From positions 3,019,034 through 3,083,033 of the forward strand of contig CM072888.1 of NCBI GenBank assembly GCA_037013685.1: a stretch of DNA of 64,000 nt. Reading direction: 5' to 3'. Position 1 is the stretch's first letter, and every line of letters begins with the position of its first letter. The stretch is from Acridotheres tristis (lineage: Eukaryota > Chordata > Aves > Passeriformes > Sturnidae). Below, piece by piece: positions 27,901 to 35,759 of the stretch. The translations under genes and the position numbers were made by a program. The notes under the pieces are model-generated. The model did no database searches. It saw nothing but the letters and a program-made list of their open reading frames with translations, and was not told where the DNA came from.

Positions 27901-29690
27901 CTTGTGCATTGTCCTTGAAAAATTAGGTGAGCCCCAGACTTACTTTTGGATTTATCTCTGCTGGTTGTACTCATGTGTTAGAGTGTTCCCAAAGAACCCT
28001 AAAGAAACAAATTCTCTGTTTAGCCTCCTATTTGTAGAAGGGACAAAGAAGAATAAGATGAAATACCAGATTCAGTTGCTTAAAAAAACTCACAAACTTG
28101 TAGGAGAAAGATGTTTTCTACTACATTGTCATAGACAAATAAAATTAAGATTTTTTTTAAAACTCACAACCTTAGTGGCCTCTGCCAGAAATGAGACAGA
28201 CCCAGTAATCTTGAAGAAGTCATTCCTTCAGTCTTTCTAAACTCTGAAGACAAGTAAATTAACACAGAAATCAGACCTCTCACACACCCTACAGCCAACA
28301 GCTCCCAAAATTATGAAAACCTTTATTGATTCAGTTTATTGCAAATGCTGTCCTGAAGCAGAAAAGGTGACTCTGCACTTGTTTAGTATTTTTACCTTTG
28401 ACTGAGGTTTGGTTCTGCCTTGTGTGGTGTCGCTGAAGAGCAAGGGAGAGCACTAACCAGGCTTCCTTAATCCTGGAATGATAAAAGCTTGTTACTTGGG
28501 CAGGGACCAGTTCCCCCCTGGCTACAGCCTCGTGTCAGGCACAGGGCACAGAGCCACGCCAGGGGCTCCCCTGAGTCCCACTGACTGCTCTGTTTATGGG
28601 CAACACTAGGGCTCATGCCGTTTGCTGGTAACAAGAACTAAAGATGACACATCTTGGGCACTGTCGCCTCCTTCCCCATAAATGGCCCCCCAGGATGGCC
28701 TGCAGCTCACAAAGTAACATTGCTGGAATCAGGCATCTCCAAAAGTGTTTCTAACAACACATTTCATCACTTCTTGTCACTTTTTATTCAGTGCAAGCAT
28801 GAAAATTTCTGAGATGGGCAATGAAAAGCAATACATAAAATCCTAGACAAATGATCACAAATGGCCGTGCTGAGGAAGCAGATCCCATGTAATTGAATGG
28901 AGGTGGAATGTCATTCCTAACACATTAATTCTAACCACCAAAGCAGATCCTCATGTCACTGTGATATAGAGATGGAAAAATCACATGCTTGCCATTATTT
29001 AAAAGGAAAATAAGCAGGAGGACAGGTGGGTAGGTGTGTTGTTAACTCTGTAGAATACAGTTAAAAAAACCAAAAACACAGCAGTTATTAAACATACATT
29101 TGAGGACACACAACCATGGATACCTGCAGAACATTTACAAAAGTGCTTGACAAATGGAAAGCTGGATGCTTTTCAGCAAGTGCCATGGGTGCTGTGCACC
29201 CAGGCCTGGAGCACCAGGGTCATCCATCTCCCTCAGGAGTCCGGCTTTCATCCTTGGAGTGTGCATCTTTTCATCCTTGAGTGTGCACCAGCACTTCAGA
29301 TTGAGATAAGGTCAGCATTTAATAGGGGAAAAAGAATGGGAGTTATTACCCCATTAAATATTGGCACCAGCGTTCAACACATTCACTTGAAAGCAAGCAC
29401 AAAGGGATTACAACAAAATCATCCCTGTACAGAACAGGAAACAAGTTTCTCCTGCTGATCTGGGCAGTCTAAACACAAGGAGCTGTATTTTTTTTCCATT
29501 GCTGGTAGTGCAGCTGAAGAAATTCCTTAAACCTTCCCTGTTTTCCTTAGTTGTCTCTGATTTTCATCACCTCAGAATGGGCATATTCCTTGGAAAACAG
29601 CCAAAAAAGAACTGTAGTGGGTCCCAGACTGGGGGCTGTCCCTTCTAGGGGATTATGTGTCAGCTTTGTTAGAATTGCTAATTATTTAGG
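24991..29690. other. Non-coding DNA with an A-run and a short tandem dimer
   Basis: No gene recognised. A run of fifteen As lies at 25,331-25,345. It has no 3'-end transposon signature upstream and no obvious target-site duplication, so I do not call a retrotransposon tail. A tandem dimer of a roughly 23-base unit (TTTCATCCTTGGAGTGTGCA and variant) lies at 29,246-29,290. The remaining open frames show no protein family. Confidence 0.6.
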
Positions 29691-29910
29691 CACCTAATTG
29701 GCTTTGAGGAGTTCAACAGTGTGCCTGGGGAGAGTATTGATGAGTGGATCTGGCGAGATGGAAATCCAAGCACTGAACTGAGCCCCGTGCCCCAGATGTG
29801 CCCAGCTCCCTGTGCACTCCCTGCAGACCAGGGCAGAGCAGATCCCTGGGCTGGAGGCTGTGCTTTCCTGCAGCCTTGGCAGAGACCCTTTTCCCCTCTT
29901 TTCCCCCCAG

Positions 29911-30123
29911 GATGGAGTTTTAATTGACAGTGGTGAAGATCTGGTCCAGATGCTGCAGGTGTCTGCAGAGGAAAGGAGAGCTCCACAGCTGGGGCCACTG
30001 TGGCTGGTGGTAAAGGACCTACTTCTGGCTGTTCCTGATGCCGGGAAGCTGACTGCTCTATGGGATGTGTTTGTTCCTAGGCCTGGGGCTTGGGGCTCTC
30101 TGTTATCATGTTTTATCGAATAA
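29911..30123 (+). CDS. Possible terminal coding exon or exon remnant, unknown product
   Basis: A strong pyrimidine tract ending in CCCCCCAG at 29,910 is followed by 70 in-frame codons that stop at 30,121-30,123. The TAA stop overlaps an AATAAA poly(A) signal (30,119-30,124). The peptide starts DGVLIDSGEDLVQMLQ and continues with a leucine/valine-rich stretch (GPLWLVVKDLLLAVP). I do not recognise the product. The DG..IDS opening loosely resembles a conserved strand of CIDE-N domains, and the DSG triplet loosely resembles an aspartic-protease motif; both matches are too short to assign. An alternative donor, CAG|GT, lies at 29,958/29,959. No upstream partner exon was found. It sits directly outside the CpG-rich palindrome and points into it. 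It could equally be a chance open frame. Confidence 0.22.
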   Translation, partial: DGVLIDSGEDLVQMLQVSAEERRAPQLGPLWLVVKDLLLAVPDAGKLTALWDVFVPRPGAWGSLLSCFIE

Positions 30124-30124
30124 A
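30119..30124 (+). terminator. Candidate poly(A) signal
   Basis: AATAAA followed after about 20 bases by a GT-rich stretch (GGTTGTGTGG, then TTGGGTTTGATGATGGTGTT), the usual arrangement of a cleavage and polyadenylation site. It overlaps the stop codon of the candidate exon at 29,911-30,123, which would leave almost no 3' UTR. Confidence 0.35.
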
Positions 30125-30469
30125 GGTTGTGTGGCATTCTTGGGTTTGATGATGGTGTTTTATGGAACGCGCCAAGCCCAGGTTCCCCAGGAAGCAGCAG
30201 TATGGGTTTCCCTGTGCCATGGACAGCCCCAGAGTGCAGCACAGAGAGAAGCCATTCCTAAGCCACTTCTGATGCTATAACCAAGTTTAAATTAGCATAA
30301 ATGAGAAGTCCCGACTGAAACCAATGTAAAAGCAAGTTTTGTTGGGTCTTGAGATCCTCGTACTTCGTATGCAATGCCTTAGGAGCCAGGAAAATGGCTC
30401 TGATGCCCCTCCCGATCCTGCTGCTGGCGCGGAGCTGCGGCTGGGGTTCAGCCACCTCTGGGGCTCACA

Positions 30470-31300
30470 GAGAGCCAGCGCTGCGCCTGGGGGCTCGGAA
30501 CTGACACCGAGTCCTGCAGCTTTGGGCTCTGAGACCCTCGGCTCTGTTTTGAGAGCTCAGAACCAGACTCCCGTGACCAGTTTTTGGCTTCCCAAAGAGA
30601 GGCAGAGTGCAGCGTTGGGAGGGCTTGAAGTAAAGCCCAGATCCCGGCTTTGGTGTTCAAACCGGGCTCATTTGGCCCAGCGTCAGCCGCAGCCGCTCGG
30701 CTCTAGGGGCTGCCTTTGGCACAGCCCAGTCCCGGGCCCGCTCGGAACCAGCGACTCGGACCTGCCTTTGGGGCTGGCGGCGCAGCCCCGGTGCCGTCTG
30801 TGTTTGGGGGCTCGGGCCGGGACGGTGTCAGGGCTCGGAGCAGAGCCCGAACCCGCGTTTGGGGCCACGGGCAGAGCCCGGAACCGCGCGTCGGACTCAG
30901 CGCGGGACCCCGGGGACTGCCCCGGCACCGGCCCCCCACCTCCACCCCGCCCGGAGCGGCTCGTCCTGCACGGGGCGGCCCCGGTGCCGATCCCAACCCC
31001 AATCTCGTCCCGGTCCTCCGGTCCCGGACCCGCATCCGCCCCCGGGGAGAGGCGGCACCGCAGCCGGTACCGGGGAGAGGCGGTGCCGCCCGGGACCGCA
31101 GCCGGTACCGGCAGGACCCGAGCGCGCATCCCCGACCCGGCCCGACCGAGAGCGCCCCCCTCGGGACGAGGCCCGACAGCGCAGAGCAAGGATCCGGGAC
31201 AGCGGAACAAGGAAGGGACAGGAGAGGGACAGGGAAAGGGTGGGATAGGACAGGGAAGGGATGGGAGAGGAGAGGGACAGGGAAGGGGCGGGATGGGACA
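30470..31300. repeat. CpG-rich outer left arm with degenerate TTTGGGGCTC repeats
   Basis: GC-rich sequence composed largely of degenerate short units around a TTTGGGGCTC / AGAGCCCG core (clear between about 30,520 and 30,890), grading into CpG-dense sequence with repeated CCGGTACCG and GGGAGAGGCGG words up to 31,120. Several segments recur inverted on the right side on the palindrome axis: 30,605-30,653 with 35,365-35,437, and 30,774-30,818 with 35,143-35,200. They carry many substitutions and indels. A long open frame (30,339-32,015) runs through it, but other frames on both strands are open as well, as expected for stop-poor CpG-rich DNA. Confidence 0.7.
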
Positions 31301-31328
31301 GGGGCGGCCACGGCTCAGGTGCTCGGGA

Positions 31329-31572
31329 TGGGACAAGGGCGAGACAGAAGCGGGACATGGAAGGGGTGGGATGGGACAAGGGTGGGACAAGGGTGGGACA
31401 AGGGCGGTACCGGAGCGGGACAAGGGCGGTACCGGGGCGGGACAAGGGCGGTACCGGGGCGGGACAAGGGCGGGCCAAGGGCGGTACCGGAGCGGGACAA
31501 GGGCGGGACAAGGGCGGTACCGGGGCGGGACAAGGGCGGTACCGGAACGGGACAAGGGCGGTACCGGAGCGG
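31329..31572 (+). repeat. 11/22-bp GGTACC minisatellite, left arm
   Basis: Units of GGGACAAGGGC (11 bases) alternate with an 11-base partner containing GGTACCGG. Seven GGTACC sites lie at 31,406, 31,428, 31,450, 31,483, 31,516, 31,538 and 31,560, spaced 22, 22, 33, 33, 22 and 22, all multiples of 11. The array sits immediately upstream of the candidate left promoter and is flanked on both sides by a GGCTCAGGTGCTCGGGA word. It could be a variable promoter-proximal repeat. The right arm holds a shorter version. Confidence 0.92.
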
Positions 31573-31640
31573 GGCGGGCCCGGCTCAGGTGCTCGGGACG
31601 GGGCGGGGCCGGGCAGGTGCGCGGGGCCCCAGGGCGGCTG

Positions 31641-31700
31641 CGCGGGGCGGGGCCGAGGGCATTTAAGTCCCGGAAGTGGCGCCCGCCGCCATTTGCTCCC
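31641..31700 (+). promoter_or_regulatory. Left housekeeping-type promoter (ETS + YY1-like)
   Basis: In a CpG-dense context there is, in order, a TATA-like CATTTAAG (31,660-31,667), an ETS core CCGGAAGT (31,670-31,677) and a YY1-like GCCGCCATTT (31,685-31,694). A closely spaced ETS and YY1 pair near the start site is typical of broadly expressed vertebrate genes such as those for ribosomal and mitochondrial proteins. GC-box-like GGGGCGGGGCC words lie just upstream. The same block, with no differences seen in these sites, lies inverted at 34,381-34,431. This identity stands out against the diverged sequence on either side. No transcript evidence is available. Confidence 0.6.
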
Positions 31701-31752
31701 CGGCGCTCGGTGGGGTCGGCAGCGGCCGCTCCGGGCTCCCCGGCGGGGCCAG
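31685..31752 (+). ncRNA. Putative non-coding first exon, left copy
   Basis: Downstream of the ETS/YY1 sites about 65 bases of GC-rich sequence end in GGGGCCAG|GTGAGG, a full consensus splice donor at 31,752/31,753, followed at once by a long pyrimidine-rich tract. There is no ATG in the segment, so it would be a 5' untranslated exon. The likely start site is near the YY1-like core, but its exact position is a guess. The downstream partner exon is not identified. One pyrimidine-preceded acceptor, CTCCAG, lies near 32,197. Confidence 0.4.
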
Positions 31753-32520
31753 GTGAGGTCTCCCCCTCTATCCCTCCTTCTTCTTCCTCCTACCCCTTAC
31801 CCTGCTCCCTCTCCGCTCCTGAACACCCCTTCCGGCCTCTCCTTGCCCCCCTACACACCCGGCTCCCCCACTCTACCTCTTCTTGCTCCCCCTCCTACCG
31901 CTTACCCCCCTCCCTCTCCCCTCCGGAATCTCTCCTTCCCTCCCAAATCTCTCCTTCCCTCCCTTCACTGCTCCCTTCTGTTTTCTCCCTGCACATCCCA
32001 ACCCCTCCGCTCTAGCCCTTCTTCCTCCTCCTTATCCATCTTCTGCCCCATCCCACTCATCCCGACTCCCCCACCGCTCCTTCCTCCCCTCGCCTCGACC
32101 CGGGCACCCAGCCCGACCCCCCCATTCCCCCTCTGCCTTTCCTTTCTGCACACCCTGACCCCGCTTCTATTCCTCTTTCTCCTTCTCCCTCCAGACTCTC
32201 TTCCCTCTGCCTCCTTCTATCCTGTGTCTTCCTCTATTCCCTCTCTCCCCTCCTGACCTCCCCTCTACTCTCTCTATTACCCCATTCCCCCTCTCTGTCT
32301 CTCTCTTCCCCTCCTGACCTTAGATCTTAATCCTCTGCCTCCCTCTGCTCTCTCTATTCCCCCATTCCCCGTTCTGACCTCCCCTCTACTCTCTGTTTGC
32401 CCCGATCCCGCTCTGTCTTCCCTCTCTCCCGTCCTGACCTTTCTTCTTGCTCCCCTCTGCTCTCTCTATTCCCGCACTCGCTCTCTGTCCCTCTGTCCCC
32501 TTATTCCCCTCCCTGTTTCC
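31753..32520 (+). repeat. Long pyrimidine-rich (C+T) tract, left arm
   Basis: Roughly 770 bases that are almost entirely C and T on the + strand, built from degenerate longer units. One unit type carries CTGCACAYCCYGACCCC-like words (near 31,990 and 32,148). The other has TCTCTCCCCTCCTGACCTCC followed by CTCTACTCTCTCTATTCCCC, repeated several times between 32,230 and 32,500. Mirror-like homopurine-homopyrimidine DNA of this length can form triplex (H-DNA). It lies where the first intron of the putative left transcript would be. The right-arm counterpart is about 140 bases shorter. Confidence 0.85.
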
Positions 32521-32690
32521 CCGCATTCGCGGGGTTCGGGGCGCCGGATAATAAAGGCCAGAGGCCCGGAGCCGGCGCCCCTCCCTTGAGTCCCCCAAAT
32601 GGGCCGGAGCCGCTCTGCGGCTCCCGCCAGCAGATTCCAACACTGCCCTACACTGCCGGGCTTCCGGCTTTCCCTCCATCACACTTGGGG
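32521..32690 (+). other. Conserved inner-arm segment with AATAAA, left copy
   Basis: A unique-looking 170-base segment between the pyrimidine tract and the G-rich repeats, containing AATAAA at 32,550-32,555. A short inverted repeat surrounds it (GGCGCCGG before, CCGGCGCC after), so the signal could sit in the loop of a hairpin. It is nearly identical to the inverted right copy (33,520-33,706). It may be the 3' part of the short transcript started by the left promoter, or a structural element. Its function is not known. Confidence 0.5.
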
Positions 32691-33090
32691 GGCGGGGGGT
32701 CGGGGGGTCGGGGTGGGCCCCCTCCTCCGGAGGGGGTCCTGGGGGGGTCGGTGGGAGGGAGGGAGGGAGGGGGGTCGGGAGGGGGGGTCGGGGCGGGCCC
32801 CCTCGTGAGGAGGGGTCCGGATGGGCTCCCTCCTCAGGACGGGGCCCTGGGGGGGGGGGGGCCCCCTCCGGAGGAGGGGCCCCTGGGGGGGGGGGGGCGG
32901 GCCCCCTCCGGAGGGGGGGGCCGGGGTGGGAGGGGCTGGGGGGGGTCCAATCCCCCCCTTAGCTCCTCTCACCCGGGGCCCTCCCCTCCGGACGGGCCCC
33001 GCCCCCTGGGCCCCTCCCCAGGACCCCCTCCTCCGGACGGGGCCCCGGGGGGAGGGAGGGGTGGGTGGGGGGGCCAGGACGGAGGGAGAC
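32683..33090 (+). repeat. G-run/CCGGAGG repeats at the palindrome core, left arm
   Basis: Runs of 4 to 14 Gs alternate with short self-complementary modules such as CCCCCTCCGGAGGGGG. Many runs satisfy the G-quadruplex pattern on the + strand, for example 32,685-32,720, 32,745-32,800 and 32,848-32,920. Modules recur every 45 to 60 bases. Homopolymer lengths here are prone to sequencing error. Open frames across this part are compositional. Confidence 0.88.
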
Positions 33091-33101
33091 GTCACTCTGA
33101 A

Positions 33102-33124
33102 CCGTAATTAAAATAAAATTACGG
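33102..33124. repeat. Palindrome centre with 7-base AT spacer
   Basis: An AT-rich island in the middle of G/C-runs. An 8-base perfect stem flanks AAAATAA. The next 25 bases on each side still pair but with several mismatches, including ACGTCAC on the left against a CCGTCGC reading of the right arm. The tip is therefore less conserved than the promoter blocks further out. Confidence 0.92.
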
Positions 33125-33139
33125 ATCAGAGCGACGGAC

Positions 33140-33535
33140 TCCCTCCGTCCTGCCCCCCCACCCACCCCTCCCTCCCCCGGGGCCCCGTCCGGAGGAGGGG
33201 GTCCTGGGGAGGGGCCCAGGGGGCGGGGCCCGTCCGGAGGGGAGGGCCCGGGGTGAGAGGGGCTAAGGAGGGGATTGACCCCCCCCCCAGCCCCTCCCAC
33301 CCCGGCCCCCCCCCCTCCGGAGGGGGCCCGCCCCCCCCCCCCCAGGGGCCCCTCCTCCGGAGGGGGCCCCCCCACCCCCCCAGGGCCCCGTCCTGAGGAG
33401 GGAGCCCTTCCGGACCCCTCCTCACGAGGGGGCCCGCCCCGACCCCCCCCTCCCGACCCCCCTCCCTCCCACCGACCCCCCCAGGACCCCCTCCGGAGGA
33501 GGGGGCCCACCCCGACCCCCCGCCCCCCAAGTGTG
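33140..33535 (-). repeat. G-run/CCGGAGG repeats, right arm
   Basis: Reverse-complement counterpart of the left core repeats, C-rich on the + strand and quadruplex-prone on the minus strand. It matches the left arm at roughly the 95% level where I aligned it by eye (33,140-33,290 versus 32,930-33,090). Most differences are homopolymer lengths. Confidence 0.88.
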
Positions 33536-33706
33536 ATGGAGGGAAAGCCGGAAGCCCGGCAGTGTAGGGCAGTGTTGGAATCTGCTGGCGGGAGCCGCAG
33601 AGCGGCTCCGGCCCATTTGGGGGACTCAAGGGAGGGGCGCCGGCTCCGGGCCTCTGGCCTTTATTATCCGGCGCCCCGAACCCCGCGAATGCGGGGAAAC
33701 AGGGAG
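33520..33706 (-). other. Conserved inner-arm segment with AATAAA, right copy
   Basis: Inverted twin of 32,521-32,690, with the AATAAA signal on the minus strand at 33,660-33,665. The distances from the axis are close (552 versus 563 bases), so this part of the palindrome has kept its length, unlike the arrays further out. Confidence 0.5.
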
Positions 33707-34320
33707 GGGAATAAGGGGACAGAGGGACAGAGAGCGAGTGCGGGAATAGAGAGAGCAGAGGGGAGCAAGAGGAAAGGTCAGGACGGGAGAGAGGGAAGAC
33801 AGAGAGTAGAGGGAGGAAGAAGGGAGGTCAGGAGGGGAGAGAGGGACAGAGAGGGAATGGAGAGAGAAGAGGGGAGCAAGAGTGGAGGTCAGGAGGGGAG
33901 AGAGGGAATGGGGGAAGAGAGAGGCACGGGGAGGTCAAGGCCGGGTCAGGAGAGGAGAGAGGCTGGAAAGGGGAGAAAGAGAAATGGAATCGGGGTCGGG
34001 GTGTGTAGGGAGGAAAGGAAGAAGGGGGTGGGGGGGTCGGGGTGCGTAGGATGGGGCAGGGAGAGGAAGAAAGCGGGGGCTCAGGAGAGGAGAGGGAGCA
34101 AGGTAGAAAAAGGAAGAAGGAGGGGTAGAATGGAGGGTCGGGATGTGCAGGGAGTGGGGAGAGGGGAAGACCAGGTGCAGAGGAGGAAGAGGAGAGCAAG
34201 GGGGCAGAGAAATGGGGGTTTTGCGGCGGACAGAGAGGAGAGAGGTAACGAAGAGGAAGGAAAAGAGGAAAGAAGGGGTAGAAAGAAGCAGCGGTGGGAA
34301 GCCGAAGCTCCCGCGCCTCA
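33690..34320 (-). repeat. Purine-rich tract (pyrimidine on minus strand), right arm
   Basis: About 630 bases almost purely A and G on the + strand, the counterpart of the left pyrimidine tract. The axis-proximal part (33,690-33,900) matches the left arm closely. The promoter-proximal part does not: right after the donor the right copy continues with about 35 bases of mixed sequence (34,280-34,320) that the left copy lacks. The intron-like tract has thus diverged between arms while the promoter beside it has not. Confidence 0.85.
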
Positions 34321-34321
34321 C

Positions 34322-34390
34322 CTGGGCCCCGCCGGGGAGCCCGGAGCGGCCGCTGCCGACCCCACCGAGCGCCGGGGAGCAAATGGCGGC
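34322..34390 (-). ncRNA. Putative non-coding first exon, right copy
   Basis: Reverse-complement twin of the left first exon, with a consensus donor at 34,322/34,321 read on the minus strand (GGCCCAG|GTGAGG). It differs from the left copy by one extra C before the donor. Transcripts from this copy and the left copy would converge on the palindrome centre and be complementary to each other over the arms. Confidence 0.4.
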
Positions 34391-34431
34391 GGGCGCCACT
34401 TCCGGGACTTAAATGCCCTCGGCCCCGCCCC
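34381..34431 (-). promoter_or_regulatory. Right housekeeping-type promoter (ETS + YY1-like)
   Basis: Inverted copy of the left promoter: YY1-like site at 34,381-34,390 (AAATGGCGGC on +), ETS core at 34,398-34,405 (ACTTCCGG on +), TATA-like CTTAAATG just outside. It faces left, toward the palindrome centre. Sequence identity with the left copy through all three elements suggests recent conversion or selection on both copies. Confidence 0.6.
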
Positions 34432-34535
34432 GCGCAGCCGCCCTGGGGCCCCGCGCACCTGCCCGGCCCCGCCGCGCGCACCTGAGCCGGGCCCGCCCCG
34501 CCCCGTCCCGAGCACCTGAGCCGGGCCCGCCCCGC

Positions 34536-34650
34536 TCCGGTACCGCCCTTGGCCCGCCCCGGTACCGCCCTTGCCCCGCCCTTGGCCCGCCCTTGGCCCG
34601 CCCTTGTCCCGCTCCGGTACCGCCCTTGTCCCGCCCTTGTCCCATCCCGA
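34536..34650 (-). repeat. 11/22-bp GGTACC minisatellite, right arm
   Basis: Shorter version of the left array, with only three GGTACC sites (34,539, 34,561 and 34,616; spacings 22 and 55, again multiples of 11) against seven on the left. The flanking GCTCAGGTGCTCGGG words are kept on both sides, so the difference is change in unit number within the array. Confidence 0.92.
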
Positions 34651-34689
34651 GCACCTGAGCCGCCCCCGCCCCTGCCCCGCGCGGGGCCG

Positions 34690-35560
34690 CTCCCGGTTGC
34701 GGGCGGGGCCGGTGTCGGGCTCGCAGCCGGGCGGGGCTGGCACGGGAGTGAGGCCGGGGCCCTGTCGTTCTCCGTGCCGCTGTCACCCTCCCTGTCCCGG
34801 TGTCATTCTCCCTGTGCCGGTGTCACCCTCCCTGTGCCGGTGCCGCGGGCAGGAGGAGCGGGCGGGGAGCGGGAAGCGGCGGCCCCGCTCTCGCGTTCCC
34901 GTCCCGTTCACGTTCCGCTCTGTCGGGCGCGGCGACTCCGCGCAGGCACCGAGGAAAAGCTGAAAAGCCCCGGCCGGGGCCGCCCCGCCCCGTGTGCCCG
35001 GGTCCGCAGTGCCCGCACCGGGGTCCCTGAGCACCGCGACCGGGGAACCGCCCGGCCCGGGACAGACACCGCGGCTCCCGCTCCGCCTCCTGCCCCGGGA
35101 ACAGCCCCGGCGCCTCCAGCACCGGGAACCGCGGCCGGGGCTGGGCCCGAGCCCCCGAACCCCGGCCCCACGAGCCCCGCAAGGCTGCGCTGGCGGCTCG
35201 GCCCCCAGCACCGCATCGGCCCCGGGGAGAGGCCCCGCGAGTGTCCCGGCCGTGGAAGAGCCTCGGCCGCTGCTCCCAGCCCTGAACCCGCCCGTGAGCC
35301 CGGGGCCCAGCCCGGACAGCGCTCCGTGTTCCAAGCACTCGCACCCAGGATTTGGGGTCTGTCCCCAAAAGGCGGGATTTGGGCTCTGTGCTCGAGGCCT
35401 GGGCGAGCCTCGCTCTGCGCTCCCGAAACGCAGCACTCGAGTCCCTGCTTCACAGCCCTAGCCCTGGCCAGATGGGACTGGGCCCAAGTGCCAGCAATGC
35501 AGGACTTTGTTCCTGAGCCCTCCACACCTTCACCCCCACCAAAACATCCCCACAGGACTT
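34690..35560. other. CpG-rich outer right arm with 20-bp repeat
   Basis: CpG-dense sequence outside the well-conserved inner arm. It contains three and a half 20-base units of GTGCCGGTGTCACCCTCCCT type at 34,774-34,845, and diverged inverted matches to the left outer arm (35,143-35,200 and 35,365-35,437). Several overlapping open frames run through on both strands, none with a recognisable domain. They are best explained by high CpG content. Confidence 0.65.
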
Positions 35561-35577
35561 AAGACTCCGATTCTGAG

Positions 35578-35695
35578 ACCAGAAAAATGCCCAATTTATT
35601 AGTCTCAGTTCTGTGGACACTCCCAGAGATGGTGACAGGGAATGGACCTCTCACACGTTTGAGTCTGTTGTGAGAACTGCTCCAGACTAGCAAAA
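35578..35695 (-). other. Possible terminal exon with poly(A) signal, minus strand
   Basis: Read on the minus strand, a T-rich tract ending in GCTAG (at about 35,687) is followed by about 90 bases and AATAAA (35,595-35,600), then T-rich sequence. This is the arrangement of a short 3'-terminal exon. There is no recognisable coding content. It mirrors the situation on the left (30,119) in pointing into the CpG-rich block. It could be chance. Confidence 0.25.
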
Positions 35696-35759
35696 AAAGA
35701 GCCGTGGGATGAAAAGGTAGGAAGCCTCCCCTGAACTGAAGCCATAAAATGGTGCCTAT

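Larger units (their letters stand above)
30550..35526. repeat. Nested inverted duplication (about 5 kb palindrome)
   Basis: The axis is at about 33,113. CCGTAATT at 33,102-33,109 pairs with AATTACGG at 33,117-33,124 across a 7-base spacer. Inner arms reach about 31,300 and 34,680. A 30-base stretch at 31,311-31,340 is the exact reverse complement of 34,633-34,662, and the promoter/first-exon block (31,641-31,756 versus 34,318-34,431) differs by a single inserted base. The arms differ in length: the pyrimidine tract is about 140 bases longer and the GGTACC array about 90 bases longer on the left. Diverged inverted matches on the same axis continue to about 30.6 and 35.4 kb. The low-identity outer and high-identity inner parts suggest an old duplication with arm-to-arm conversion. 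Arm divergence argues against a simple fold-back sequencing artefact, but does not exclude misassembly. Confidence 0.93.

Noticed and set aside
31675..31690. TGGCGCCCG, resembling a retroviral lysine-tRNA primer-binding site
   Set aside because: Only the first nine bases fit and no LTR edge lies immediately before it. It is better read as part of the CpG-rich first exon.
30339..32015. A 558-codon open frame and several 200-400-codon frames through 30.3-34.5 kb
   Set aside because: They run through CpG-rich minisatellites and homopolymer runs, are open in several frames on both strands, and give Gly/Pro/Arg-rich peptides that simply translate the repeats. No domain or splice logic supports them.
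33275..34519. A 414-codon + strand open frame across the right arm
   Set aside because: It is antisense to the purine tract and to the putative right first exon. Its Arg/Glu/Gly-rich sequence is the translation of GA-rich repeats.
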